A DNA stretch of 64,000 nucleotides from Epiperipatus broadwayi (GCA_028023455.1 JAQFVV010000001.1:22215401-22279400), one strand, 5' to 3'; counted from the first letter of the stretch, positions 22,101 through 34,979 are shown. Notes: a model not told the origin generated them from the letters alone. Made by a program: numbers and translations.

Positions 22101-22121
22101 TGCAGAAAAAAAATTTTTAAC

Positions 22122-24158
22122 TGTGACAGTCAGATGATGTATGTTGGTTTAACCCAGTTTGAATACTAGGCAAAAGTACCTCGAGGCCATCCATACGTGA
22201 GATATTAAATCAAGAATACTATGACCTGCCCTGTTCACCTATTCTCGAGGCTAACTGCAAACCAACAACATTATCTGAGACACGCATAAATTATTTTCTC
22301 ACCGACCCAAAGCTTAGCATCAGCGGAGAGAAACATGGACGGGAACACCTACGGAGCTTAATAGTTAAATGTGCAATAAAAGTACTAAGAAACATGTGTT
22401 GTGTGTGCCTGGATCATTGAAAAGTAAAATAAAGCATTAGAATAAAATTAGCAAACTCAAGCTTGTTAGTTAAATAAGATATTTAATTAATGACTTTAAA
22501 ATAATAATGATTTAATGGCCTCTGCTATTCCCCTAAATTCATGAAAACTAATTAGACAATGAAAACAGATTAAACGATATAATATTTTTGCGGTCTAAGT
22601 CTTTTCTTCCCAATTTTAATAAAATTGTCAACTCGAATCTCCTCGATAAAGTACAATAGTAAAAATCTTTCGCAAAGCATTTTCTAATTGCTTTGCGCTA
22701 AAAACAGACAGTTTAAAAATTATTTAAAATGTATATAGCTAAATCAGATATACGTAATAAGCTACTGGCAGACAAAAGAGGCGTTATTGAGGAGATCAAG
22801 TTGGCAAACAAAGGAAACTTACTCGTATGGAATTTAGAAACATAAATAAAATTGGAAAGAGATTTTAAATGAAAAAAATTAACTTTTAAACTTAACCGCA
22901 ATGGAATACAAAATATTTACACATGTTAGTAATGAAGAATAGTGAAGGAAAAAAGGTTAAATATAGATAGATGATCACACATATATATATTTAAGACTAG
23001 TCTAATAAAAATGGTTACATTACAAATATCATTAAATAAAACAATTCATAATATAATTCAATTAAGAAAGGTATGAACAAAAGGGTAGAAAGTAAATAGT
23101 TCAATGGAGGAGAGATATGATTACCATCCTGGTTCCTTGGTCATGTTTCCTACAGCGTTCGTGGCTTGATCCGACCATCGATAGGTATTTGCCCGGACAA
23201 GGAAAGTGGAAATAAGTAGCATGCTTTTATGAAAAGTCCTACAGACACGGCACAGAGTTCAGATGACTATTGAGTGGATACTAAGGCATTTTGATGGTAT
23301 TTAGGAACCTCGGCGATAGGCAAAGCTATTTATTTGCCTAGCCAAGCATAGTAGAATCCATCAAATTCATATGACTTTTAGCTTGAGCATGTTCAAACTT
23401 CTCCATGATTTTGAAGATGACAGTTGTCTAACTTTTTGGAATAAAATCTCCACAAGCAAAATCTGAAAGAGTTCTCCAAAGAGAAATCTGAATGCCAGCA
23501 AGAAAACTCTGAATAACCAAGTCTTTTGTTCTCACTTTTATTTATACCCTCTTTGTCAGCTACCTTCTATTGTTTGTATGATCTTAGATCTTGATAAGCC
23601 CCACCGCGCTCCTTTGTTTCAAGGTAACACTTTCTAAAAATAACTTTTACTTTTTTATTCTAAATTTCTTTCTTTAAAGTTTGAATTTTATTAATTAAAA
23701 AAGAAAGAAAGAGAAGGCCATCTTTAATTTGACTTGAATGGGCTCACTAATTAAAACATACATTCCTTTAGAAAATGTTGGTGGGCTTATCTCAAAATGA
23801 AATCATACGCCATATTTTAACAAGATTTTAACAAAAAAATATATTATTTCTTTTAATAAAATAAGCATTTTATTTCAGCAGAATTTTGCATTAACTCATA
23901 TATATATGCTTGACGTATATATATGTTTGACTAATAGGTTTTACAAGTAATTTTTATTAACAGAAATCTAATCTTAGAATGGAATTTATTTAACACGAAA
24001 TATTTAAATGTAAATACAAATTTAATAAACATAATTAATTTTAGCTTTAATGCAAAACCCTGCTGATATTGGACTATAAACTTAATTTAGGCCTATAATA
24101 CTAATTAAGTTTATAGGAGGCTGTGAAGCATGGATCGGACTTCAGATCCATTGCTTCA
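22122..24158 (-). repeat. 5' LTR of element 1 (2037 bp)
   Basis: Direct repeat of 16404-18438 and the upstream LTR on the minus strand, so it would carry the promoter. Differences from the other copy are mainly transitions, many at CG sites, as expected from methylated-C decay since insertion. The right edge TTGCTTCA is followed by the target duplication ATAC. Confidence 0.92.
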
Positions 24159-24162
24159 ATAC

Positions 24163-24660
24163 TAAAGTATTGAATTGGAACTACAAATACCTTTCTCTGA
24201 TTATTAATACAGATGGAAACGTAATGAATGAAATTAATAAAAATTAAATTTGAGAGAATGTTTTTGATAGAAATAATATTTAAAGGAATTGCATCTGTAT
24301 TTCAAAAGAAACATTTTTAATAATTATGTTTTACTGGAGCTTATATAACATCTTAATCTGGAATTCTTGATAGAAAAGTAATTGCAGAGACTTCGCATTT
24401 CAAAACAAAATATGTTTGTTGGGAAAAATAAAAAGGACTTGAAAGTAAAATGCAGGTATGAGGAGTATCACTAACATCATAGAAATAATTAAGAATGTGA
24501 AATAAACCTGGATTAAATATGTTATTAGAAAAGATTACAATAGATGGATAATTGAAATTGTAAAAGACTTAAAAAGATATCATGTGAGATGAAATAAAGT
24601 TTTCCAGAGTGATGTGAAGAAGACAAACTATAGATCAGATAAACTGGATTAATCTTAAAG
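24163..24660 (+). pseudogene. RTE-like LINE reverse transcriptase, right half
   Basis: This continues the RT begun at 16130-16399. The plus strand reads, with stops, YKYLSLIINTDGNVMNEI at about 24184 (family pattern Y-x-Y-L-G-x-x-I-x-x-D-G-x-x-x-x-E-I), then NIIEIIKNVK and TWIKYVIRKDYNRW at about 24474-24545 (family pattern L-K-W-x-W-A-G-H-V-x-R-x-x-D-x-R-W). That is the C-terminal region of RTE-type and related LINE proteins. It is in the same strand and order as the left half, which shows that the LTR element landed inside one pre-existing LINE. The LINE is far older than the insertion, judged by its stop codons. Confidence 0.7.
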
Positions 24661-27600
24661 AGACATTTATACTGCACTGGACTAATACAGTTTAAAGATT
24701 GGAAGAGTCAGAAGTTTATATTTTATCTACTTTTTTTAATTATATCTTTTACCATTTATAAGCCTAATATATTTTTCATAATTCCTTTATATCTACACTG
24801 TGTGCTTAATCTATTTTCTATCTCAAAATTTCCTCAATTATAATTATTAAATGCTTTTGGTCACTTTGATGGTCATTTGAAACTTAAACATCAGAAATGG
24901 TATATTAAACTTCAGCTCAACCTTTAGTTCTTTAGTCCATTATCTATTACTGAGCTAAACTACATAAGAAATTAACTTAAATAATCTTATTTACTTTTTA
25001 AAACTTCCTTATTGTTACTTTATTATTCAACATCCATTTTAATTTTCTTCAAATCTCACATTCCAAAAGCTAGTTTATTCTATTCTTTTTCTTATTTCCC
25101 AAGTTTTTGCTCCATGTAAAGTTACTGTCCAAATGAAACAATTAGCTTATTTCTAATTTCAACTTTAATGAGACAAAAAAATGTTCAATTTTTATTAGCC
25201 AGAAAAATAAATGTCAGCTTTTGTTGTGATGTTATTATATTTTAGACTGAAATGAGCATATGACAATGACTTTCTTTCTTTGTAAGGTTCCAGTAAGTAA
25301 ATAGAAGAAAGATATAAGGAAATTTATATAATAATTACATTTTAATGCTATAGCAACAAATTGGGTGAAATGACAAATTGTAATCAATACTTAAAACATA
25401 TATAACTGAAAATAATAATCATTATTTTCAACCATTATTAATCTATTGCAGGATGAGAGTTTTTCAAAGTTTAATCCAGTTTTTCTAATCAATAGTCTCT
25501 CTTTTTCACATCACACCAACAAACTTTATTTCATTCATCCATCTCACATGTGGTTTCTATTACAATCTCTTGAAATCCAGTTTAAAATTTTAAATGTTTA
25601 ACTATTATCATCTCTTCTAGAAATATATCCAGCCCAACTCCATGATGTCAGTTATATCTTTTTGTTTTCTCACCCATGTATCTCATTTTAAATTCCTTCT
25701 TGTTACTCCTAACATACATCCCTCCATATTCTACTGAATAGTCTGAAGTCTCTGTATTGCTCTTTTGTTAAATGTTCAAGTCTCAGTAATAATTGGTAAA
25801 ACACAAACATATAGATATATTTGTTTTTAATATTTTGTTACTTCTACTACCAAATATACTCCGGTCAAGTTTAATTCTAGGATTAATTTCATTTTTTATG
25901 TTTCTGTCGTATTAATAAACTTATCAAGATATTTGTAGTTGTAAACTTCTTTTAATTTATCATTATCAATCTTAATTTTCTTTTGAGAATACTTAATCAA
26001 AATATAAATTAAAATATATTTGCTTTGACAAGTACTGATATATATAGTGATAAGCAAATGTATATGTGACATATATACAATTAACTTATTATTTTTAATT
26101 AATTATAAAGAATTTCCAAACTCACGCTGCATAGCTAATTAGTTAATTTTGAAATAAGAATTAGATTAGATTTGCTTCATACAATTTAAAATTGTTTATA
26201 ATTAATGAAAAATAGAAAGTTAATATTATAAGTTATAAAACAATGAGGATTGCCAATTCTTCTACAAGCTTTGTGTTAAATGCTTAGCCAGAGCCAAAAC
26301 TTAACTCTTATTTTGACTATTAATATTATAAGGTTTGTTTTTAAAATCGAATAATATAAAACAGTTAAACATATTACTAGTTTTCATGAGAAAGTTAAAA
26401 TCAGTTAAATAAATCGCTAATGCTTCTTCATAAGGGGAATACATTACTCATCAGATAATCAACTTCTGATTGATAAGTGTTTCAAGAATTTTAATTTTCT
26501 TAAGATTGATAAGTGTTTCAAGAATTTTAATTTTCTTAATTTACCTTCTAGTTAAGAATATATAGAAACCCATTTTCTGACCAATAACCAAATGGTTAAC
26601 TAGATTGCCTATGAAATCTTATACAATTTAAATCCCAGTTTAAGATATGACAAATGATGTATTGATCATTGCATTCCAGACTCTTTCTGTTACATTAAAT
26701 AGAGTTAGTGAATTTTGAACTTATAAAATCTATCTAATCTTAATCAAATATCTGGAAAATTAATTCTTATAATTTACATTTATAAAATAAATGTAGATAT
26801 ATCTGTGTGAGAGAGTGTTTAATTCAAGTAATGTATCAATATATTTCAGTTAACTGGATTTTTATTTGTACTATGCATTGAGAACATTTTATGATTCTAT
26901 ATAATATTAAATCCAAAACTGAAAGTAATAAACCCAGGACATTAAATATTTAAAACATTTATAAATAAGTAAGAATTGAGAGATTGGTAAACTTATTTTT
27001 TGGTAAATAATTTTTTAATTTACTTTTTTTTTTTTACAAATGATTTTATGATAGTAGTGACGAAGTAATGACCATTTCTTTACATTTTTATTTCTATTCT
27101 TGTTGTGTAATAATTATAATTTATATATATGCTGATGAATAATTAGGGTTGAATAGGATTAGATTTTGCACATTATTAGACAAATGACAGTTTAGGACAT
27201 TATAATACAAAAAATCTCAATGTGAAAATATTAGACAAAAATTTTAATAAATTATAGTTGTATATATCAATATACCTCAAAGATGACCTGTATGCAAAAT
27301 AGTCAAAGCATAATAGTAAATTTATATGTATATTTTAATAACAGAAGCAGAAAAAGTGTATCTACAAAACATGCTAACATTGAAATAGAAGTAATTCCAT
27401 GATTTGAATCAAATCAAAGAAATTATTGATAATATATATCAAAAATGTGTTAGTCTGCAAATAATAAGTTTACTTCTGTTATATGACATTAATAATACAT
27501 TGTGAGTTTATATATATATATATTACAATTTATGATTATTTTTTAGATGTTTTTTATGAACTTTTAATGTTTTGACCTTTTTATAAATAGATTATCTTCA

Positions 27601-29560
27601 GAGTTTAAAATATATGTATATTAAATATATACATTTTATAAATTAAACAAATACAAATAAAAGTAAATACAATTGTATATATAAAATATATATATATTCA
27701 TGTATATAGTAAAATTGATAGTAATAGTAGTAAGATAAAATATTACATAATTATAATGTATTGTAACATGAGCAAAAAATATATATGTTAAAGCTACACA
27801 TATATAATCATGTTACATATTTTTCATTTAAAAACAAATGATTAAGTTATTAATAAAAATGAAAATAGATTTTAAGATGCAAATTTTGCAAAAGCAAAAG
27901 ATTGTGTCATATTTTTCTTTTAGAATAAAACTGTTTTTAGCAAGATGAGGGAGAAATCTAAAATAGAATTAGAAAATTTTAAAACTTTTAAAATTTCTCT
28001 CTCTTCTAAAAAAAAGCTCCTTTTATAATGTATAAAATAAGGAAATGTGAAATCAGATTAAAAATTAGTCTGTAAGAATAAAATGTTTGTAAAATTTTCA
28101 AAAATGTAACTAATTAATTTATAAAATTTTAGATTGATAATAAAATCAAAATCAATAGTTGAATTAATTAAAAAACTACACTATCTTATTGGCAATATAG
28201 ATTAATCTAAGCAAAAGATTAGATTAAATCAAATGTAAAAATAATTAATTAAAAGACAGATTTCAAGTTACATTCAAAATTAAAAATATGATAAGGAATT
28301 AAAACAATGAGCGAAAAAAGTATAAAAGTTACATCTCAGTTATTGTTCTTTAGTCAGGGCTGCAATCAGTAAATCATTTTAGTTCATATTTTGTGGCTGA
28401 ATCATTCTGTTCTTCATTTTGTGATCAAATTTAATCTGCTCTTCATTTTGTGTTTTACATTATTCATTGCTTCAGAGATCCAGAAATCCAAGGATAGATA
28501 TAGCCATTCAGTACTGCTGCAGAAAATATCATTGCAGAAACTGCAGATCTAGCAAAAATGTTTTGCTAGCTCATCTTTAGAAGTGTTTGACTGGACTTTA
28601 AGCCCCAAAATTCTCCACAAATCAACTGTCCCTATCTGAACCCTCACTGGAAACTAATGCCAAAATGGTGAAGTGGACACTGCTGTAAACTCTCTCTATA
28701 TCTCTCTCATTGATATAACAAAGAATGGAAAACAAGCTATGAAACCATTGATAGAGACTAAGAAGCCAACTGGTTGGAAACTGACCATCATAAAAAACTA
28801 GATAGATACTTTTAAATATATTCTGATCACAGTCTAGACTTTTTATTTTAAGTGAATTTTAATTAATAGACTATTATAACTATAGCCTAAAGTCATTTAT
28901 ATTTTTCTTATATCAAATTTATTATTGTTATAGTGTGCTAAATATATGTGTGTGGAAATAAATATTCAGGTTTACTTTAATTATCATTTTGTTTATTTTC
29001 TCTCTCTCTCATCACTGCATCACTAGTAAATTAGTGTAGAGTTATTTTGTGTTAAATGAATGTGCTGGACTCTGAGACAAAGGGTGAGCTAATCAGGAAA
29101 TGTGTTTAAGCACTGGGTTATGTGCCTGTTATCTGAAGCATACTGACTATAACCTATGGTTGGCTGGCACCTGAGGTTGATTCTCAAAACCAAATAAAAT
29201 GCTTTGGATGGCAGGGGTTTGAATCTAGCAGTCAAAAAATGCTACAATCTGGAAATGTGATCATAGGTTATGCTGTTGATGATTCATCTATCAAGGGTAT
29301 TTTATTGTTGATGTTGATGAGTGTTATGTAAGCATTGTATAAAGAATAAAGATTTTTTTATATAAAAAATGGATTAATATTAGTGGATAATAATGAAGTA
29401 GAGTAAAAATAAAATTAGTGTTTAATTATAAAATAAGTATATATCTCATAAGTGTACACCTTCAAACCATCTAATATACATTCATATAACTGAAGTATAG
29501 TTACATGGATTTTGTATATTTTTTTATAAATCAGTTTATTCTCATTTTTTCTCATCTATG
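24661..29560. other. No recognised gene; AT-rich
   Basis: Very AT-rich sequence with TA-rich patches (around 27500-27800). The stretch 28340-29340 is less AT-rich and contains GGGGTTTGAATCTAGCAGTC near 29214, only loosely like a B box, so I do not call a SINE. No reading frame stands out. Confidence 0.45.
26469..26540. repeat. Exact 36-bp tandem duplication
   Basis: GATTGATAAGTGTTTCAAGA and the following 16 bases occur twice in direct succession with no visible difference. It is a local, recent duplication in otherwise AT-rich sequence. Confidence 0.85.
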
Positions 29561-29744
29561 TACACAGTCTGGCAGTAAAGTTCATAGACTGGTTTTACAA
29601 TTCAAGAATGAATCACACCATCTATGAGTTAAATACGTTTTTTAAATTTCAGTTTATGAAAAAGATTTTGCCCGTGCTTGAATTGATAGAACATCACATT
29701 CTTGAGTAAATGACTTTTAAAATAGTAGTAGTAAACACAATCAT

Positions 29745-30765
29745 GCAGTAAAATGGAAAATTAACAGAACAGAGAGAAAATCCCATGCAAAACTTGACAT
29801 GATGCAAAACATATATGGTAATAATTATTTGAAATGTGCAATAGTCTTCAAGTGACATAAATGATTTTAGGAAAGTAGAGAGAAGGTAAAAGATGATCAT
29901 GTAGGAAGACTATCAACAAGTTGAATACCTGAAGTGATAGAAAAAGTATCTGATTTTGTTAAAAATGATCATCATGCAACTGTTAGAATCATGGTACAAG
30001 TTTTTTTATTATCAATCATGAAATAATTTTAATAGAGAATTTAGGAAAAATAAACATTTGTGCAATATTTGTTTTAAACATGTTATTATAATATAAAAAC
30101 TGGTGAGGTTTAATATTCCAGATAAATTGTTTGAGCCAATAGAAATGATCAAATCTCCTAAAATTGATTACAATGGGTGATAAGATATAGTTTAATATGA
30201 TCTGGAAACAAAATTCAAAATGTTGAATGGAAGTTGAAAAAATCATCAAAAGCCAAAACTTACAAAAAAACAAAAAAAGCATCAAAAATCAAAATAGAGT
30301 TCATTGTTTTTGTGATAGCAAAAATAAAAAAAGCATCGAAAATCAAAATAGAGTTCATTGTTTTTGTGGTAGCAAAAACATTAACCATAAAGAAGTTATT
30401 GCACAAAGTCAATCACTTCTGAGTTTTATGTAACAGTTTTAAAATGTTTGATAGTAAGGACTGGTGAAGTTGACAGTCAGTGTTTGCTTCATGATAAAAT
30501 ACCAAATACTAATTCAAAATTGTTTTACAAATGTGGTAATTCATTCATTGCATTCATTAGACTTAAAACTGTGCAACTTTTTCTATTTCCAAAACTCAAA
30601 ATTGTATTGAAAATATTTTGATGACATTAACTGCATTCCAACATAATCTACACATATATTATAGTCTATAATACGAGATGAACTGGAAAAGTCATTTGAA
30701 TCATTATTAGATAAATGTTACAAATACAATTCAATCAAAAAGAGATTATTTCAAATAAGTAAAAT
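29745..30765 (+). pseudogene. Mariner transposase, many stops
   Basis: Cut-and-paste transposase of the mariner family. The helix-turn-helix part reads AVKWKINRTERKSHAKLDMM, then ESREKVKDDHVGRLSTS, a stop, and IPEVIEKVSDFVKNDHHATV (about 29745-29985). A middle part reads YDLETKFKMLNGS near 30193, then KKTKKASKIKIEFIVFV. The C-terminal part reads LFLFPKLKIVLK (about 30569) and ELEKSFESLLDKCYKYN (about 30680). The region that should hold the first catalytic Asp (family T-G-D-E) is disrupted by two stops. At least six stops and several frame changes rule out function. A 54-bp tandem duplication lies inside (30272-30379). Confidence 0.8.
30272..30379 (+). repeat. 54-bp tandem duplication inside the mariner transposase
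   Basis: Two copies of a unit encoding KKASKIKIEFIVFVIAKI, differing at about three positions. A normal mariner has this segment once, so the duplication arose after the element was established here or in its direct ancestor. Confidence 0.85.
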
Positions 30766-30914
30766 AAAAAAGTGAAAAAAATGGCTTTGTTTTTATTTTA
30801 CAGCATCATTCTATGAACTTAATTGTCAGTCTGTGTATATGTTTTTTCTTATAATTAATTATTTAAGTGTAGTAAATATGTACAATAATTATTCTCATTA
30901 TCTATGCTTAATGT

Positions 30915-33680
30915 TATACCGGTCAGAATTGTATGTTCATTTAACAAGGTTTAGAATCTAAACAAAAGAACCCTAAATCCACTCATGCCCGAGACACACA
31001 GGTCAGGAGCAATCATGAATTCTGCCCTATTTGCTCTTTTCTAAAACTATAACATTATAAACTACACTTCTGATGATAACAGATGAAATTTTATTCATTC
31101 TGGTCCCAGAGACAGCGGAGAAACATGAGATCTACAGGGTAATTAATGTAAATAAAGCATATCAAATCTTGGCGCAATCAAATACCTTATGTGAAGGGAT
31201 AATTTATAAATTTTAAATGAATTGCACACAGCTAGCTTTGCAAAAGAAACATGAATTATAAAATAGTATCCATCCAGAATGAGCAAGAACAGACTAATCC
31301 AGAGATAAATCTCCATTTAAAATAATCAGTTATAACTTCTAAATATTACTAACACTATTATAAATATTAAATGGAATTCAATGAGTGAGACTCAGTAAGA
31401 CACAAATGCATAAGTAATTATCAACATAATAATTTAATGAACAGAAACAATTTTAATTTACATCAGAAGCATAGCACAGATTTAACACGGTTATTACTTT
31501 GCATATAGGCAACTGATTTAGTATGCTAATGATCTATAAATAATAATAAATTAATGTTATCAATGCTATGATCATTACTTTAAGTAATGATAAGGATGTC
31601 TATAATTCATCTCCAAAGAGAGGTTTACTCTTGATATGACCAATAAGTAATTTATCGTTCATGAGCATATTTGGGCCTGTATAAATGAGGAATGGATTAG
31701 CCTAAATAAGCTTTACTGTGATAATCCTAAAATATTCGACTAATTATTAAATGAGTGGTTTACAAACATCACGGCGCCACGTCTTATAGATAATATGAGA
31801 ACTACACATAAAAGAACTCGCAGTGCTAACTATAATGATAGCATTTAAAATGGAGAATATGTCCATCTTTGGACTGAAAGGCTTTATCATATATATGATT
31901 CTGCTTGTATTTATCACAAGGCGGTATTCAAAAATATGAGTGGTAAGGATTCCATGGTACGCTTGCCAACGTTTCACATGCAGAGCCTAAATACTCTAAC
32001 GTTTGTCCTGAGATCGTTCTACCAAACCTCATTCTTAGATGAGTTACGTGAAGAAAATCCGGAGTTTGGATGAATAAATATGATAAAGCAAAATATAAAT
32101 TCTTTAAAATGCTATCATAAGTAAGCAATGCAAATATGGCTTAAGTCTTAAATGACTAATGAAATAATCTAAGCTTAAATAAAGCAATAATATCATGCGT
32201 AACGCCATGATAAAATAATAACTCACTCAGTATCGTACGTATAACTTTAATAAATTTAGGATGTCGAATATAGAAGAGGGAAAAATATTATTTTTCCTAT
32301 TTAACAAGCCCAAGTATTCTTAAATGACAATATATCATAAGCAAGTTAATGCTCGATGGCGTGAAAGCAATAAATAATTATTTAAAATAGGTTAATAATT
32401 AAAATTATTTTAGAAAACATAGAATGCATCTAAATAAATAGTGTCAACAACAAAAAGTTTATCTTATCCCATAATATGACATTTTAAACAATCCACCATT
32501 AAGCATTTATTTCAAAATATTTAATCGAGCGAACTAGCGTTCAATAAGAAATTTTACATTTAACTTTTCCAAAAAAATATCGGAATAGTGGCTAAAATAA
32601 TATAAGTTTGCTAGATTAAGCATTAGCATACCAAAATTAATTTAATAAAATACATATTTAAAATAAGTTTTGCTGCATGAAAATAAAGTAATTAGAGCAT
32701 GAAACTTAAAAAGCTAATGATAGATTTAAAGTACATAATTCTGTGCTAGCGTTTCAAAGAATGAATTTTAAAAACTTAAGAGAGAAAATCATAAATTTAA
32801 CGATAATTAAGTTTATAGTCAGTTACTAAATAAATAAAGATTATATTATGATTACAATTAAGATTTAGGAAAGAAGTGAGGAATATAAGAGTTCATTCTT
32901 CAGCAAAATGGATTACCTTTAGTATTTATGGCAGCCATTTAGAATGACGACACGAAGTTTGGATGCAAAGGCACAATGTTAACAAAATAATTGTAAACAT
33001 CTTCCAATAGTTCTTTCACAGTTAAATATAACAGTTCTCAAGTAGCGATGGCATGGCAGGAAGGCAGGACAAATGCGATTTAAGATCAGGGAGGCAAATT
33101 CCTTCTACTCACAGTTCATTTTGCTTCCACTCTCTAAATGAACATAAGAGAAGAGTTATTTGAACTCCTTCTGTGCGTTCCTAGAACTTCTGCTCCTTCT
33201 ATACTTGAAATTAGGCAACATTGGAAGATGTAAACAAATATGTTCCAGAAAGCATTATTTAAACGTATTTTTTAAATTGCAAATAACTTTTATGATTTTT
33301 TGTTAGTTTGACTTGAAATAGTTAAATGAGAATGACATTTTTAAATTGTAATAATACTTTTTAGAATTTTCTGGCATTGCTTTAGCTCTACATTAATTGT
33401 ATTTATTTTTATATCTGTAATACATATACGCACATACACAATTATCTAAGTGAAGGGAATTTACAAGCTTGAAAATAAAATATACTTAAGCTAAAATAAT
33501 AATTCAACTGGTTACACATAACCATTTTGAATAAACAGAGTGGAAGTGATATGTGTATATGTGTGTGCTTAACATTCCTAGATGACCAAATAAACATATA
33601 AAATGGTTCAAACCCTACTTAAAAGTATGTAATGTCATCAGGCAGTGAAGTTAAATATGTACCACAAATTTACCACTTCA
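30915..33680 (-). repeat. 3' LTR of element 2 (2766 bp)
   Basis: Direct repeat of 40889-43657, about 97% alike by eye. Its TG end is mutated to TA. About 630 bases from its right edge is a GC-richer patch (GGCATGGCAGGAAGGCAGG). A 76-codon minus frame occurs in both copies but has no recognisable domain and is not called. Confidence 0.92.
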
Positions 33681-33690
33681 CATTCTCCTA
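33681..33690 (-). promoter_or_regulatory. Polypurine-tract-like site of element 2
   Basis: On the minus strand AGGAGAATG abuts the 3' LTR, a purine-rich run at the expected place for plus-strand priming. Confidence 0.5.
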
Positions 33691-33944
33691 ATTAGAGGAA
33701 CAAACAAATAAAAATTTGTTAAAAAAAATGATTTTGCTTATACCTTTAAAAATTGTTATTCCAAGTGGCAAAGAAACACATGATCACCTAATAATAGTAA
33801 ACTAGTCTGTCTATTCCTCACTATTATGTTTATGTCTCACTTCATGGAATTCTAACTCTAATGTTTTAATTGGGATCTTATTCTTTTAAGTTTTTTTTTT
33901 TTTGAAAATCAATGGACCTTCCTAATATCTCAAAACACTTTTTA

Positions 33945-34328
33945 CTATTCTTTCCCTGGGTCAGGCAGTATATATGGCTTTAGTTGGAACACATTGTAAG
34001 TGCCTTTAATTACTTCTCCTTCTCTTAAAAGGAAAGCATTTTCCCCACATTTCTTCTTAATTATATAAGGACCTTTATATAAAGGGAAAAATTTGTGGAA
34101 CTCTTGGCATGTGACATTACTGCGCTTAGGAACTTTAAGCCACACTTGATCTCCTTCACAAAATCTATGATGAGGAATATGCCCCTTCCTAATTCTAATT
34201 TTGGCCATATGAGCTAACCTTGATCGAGCATGTTGCTGGTCACATTTTTGATCAATACAAACATCCTCATTTGGTAAGGATTTGAAAATCTCTGGGCATG
34301 GTTTGCCAAAGTGAAGTTGCCTTGGCAT
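33945..34328 (-). pseudogene. Integrase C-terminal domain (element 2)
   Basis: An open segment of 127 residues covering the end of integrase, the domain that binds DNA. Residues 46-77 contain RKGHIPHHRFCEGDQVWLKV. KFFPLYKGPYIIKKKCGENA follows, and the end is LKPYILPDPGKE. This is the segment that element 1 has fused to Gag. The frame matches the upstream catalytic core, from which it is separated by decay rather than by a normal boundary. Confidence 0.8.
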
Positions 34329-34979
34329 AAAACCTGTTGATTCATTAACTGATTGGTTAATGAAATCTGTTATCTTCTTGGTATTGTTGACCCAACCTCT
34401 ATGATTCTCAGAAGTATAGGTGTGGAATAGTCAGTTTATCTCTTTCATTACACATTCACATGGGTTAGATTGGGGGTTTCTAACCAATGTGAGATGATGT
34501 GTTAGTCCTCGTCGAAGAATCCAGGCTAGCCACTCCTTGGATATGAATGCGGAACCACAGTCTGATAGCAAAATTTCAGGTTTACCTACTTCAGGGAATT
34601 GTTTGTTCTGTAAAACCTGAATTGCATTTCTGGAATCTGCTCATGGTACCAGATATGCTTGAACATATTTAGCGAAAATATCGTAAGTAACTAACAGATA
34701 CTGGAAGCGTCTGAATCAGGGCAAAGGACCATAGTGACCTATAGCCAATAATTCATTTGGCTTGGAAGCAACAATAGGAATAACTGCCCCTGCATACAAT
34801 TTTGTAAGGTGCTTTGATTTTGCACATAAGGAACACCTTAATATGGTCAAAATTTGAGCATACCTTCTGGGCCAGTAAAACCTATGTCTCACTGCCTCTT
34901 CTGTTTTTCTGGGTCCATAATGTCCAAGACTTAGATGAGTTGCATTTATAATTTGTTTCCTCATGCAGTGTGGTACCAT
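34329..34979 (-). pseudogene. Integrase zinc-binding and catalytic core (element 2)
   Basis: The open piece 34979-34716 holds the H2C2 zinc finger: HLSLGHYGPRKTEEAVRHRF then RCSLCAKSKH. The following core (34716-34329) is readable through stops. ILLSDCGSAFISKEWLA contains the second catalytic Asp region, and NPCECVMKEI holds the catalytic Glu. DIFAKYVQAYLVP lies upstream of these. Integrase inserts the cDNA into the genome. Stops at several points make this copy dead. Confidence 0.75.

Larger units (their letters stand above)
16404..24158 (-). mobile_element. Non-autonomous Ty3/gypsy LTR retrotransposon (element 1)
   Basis: A complete element of 7755 bp: two LTRs of about 2.04 kb with TGTGACAG...TTGCTTCA ends, a 3.68-kb internal region, and an exact 4-bp target duplication ATAC (16400-16403 and 24159-24162). 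The coding strand is minus, so the 5' LTR is the right-hand copy. Inside are a primer-site-like motif, a long leader with tandem repeats, a single Gag-integrase chimeric frame and a short purine-rich tract. Protease, RT, RNase H and the integrase core are absent, so it cannot move by itself. The two LTRs look about 97% alike by eye, mostly differing by transitions, so the insertion is fairly young. It sits inside an RTE-like LINE. Confidence 0.9.
29561..30837 (+). mobile_element. Complete mariner-like element, 1277 bp, decayed
   Basis: TA followed by CACAGTCTGGCAGTAAAGTT at 29563 is matched by the inverse at the right end (AACTTAATTGTCAGTCTGTG then TA, ending 30837). This gives imperfect terminal inverted repeats and a TA target duplication. 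The length of about 1.28 kb is what a full mariner has. The inside encodes a decayed transposase on the plus strand. Confidence 0.85.

Noticed and set aside
22078-22105. Plus-strand TGGCGTCAGAATGCAG, resembling a leucine-tRNA primer complement
   Set aside because: It is on the wrong strand and at the wrong LTR edge for the minus-strand coding direction; the minus-strand reading is the consistent one.
29090-29260. tRNA-derived SINE upstream of the mariner
   Set aside because: Only a degenerate B-box-like word is present; no A box, stem set or target duplication.
30016-30285. 89-codon minus-strand frame within the mariner
   Set aside because: The plus strand carries the recognisable transposase; the minus frame is a by-product of AT-rich sequence.
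31747-31977. 76-codon minus-strand frame repeated at 41724-41954
   Set aside because: Same reason: it sits in both LTRs of element 2 and shows no recognisable fold.
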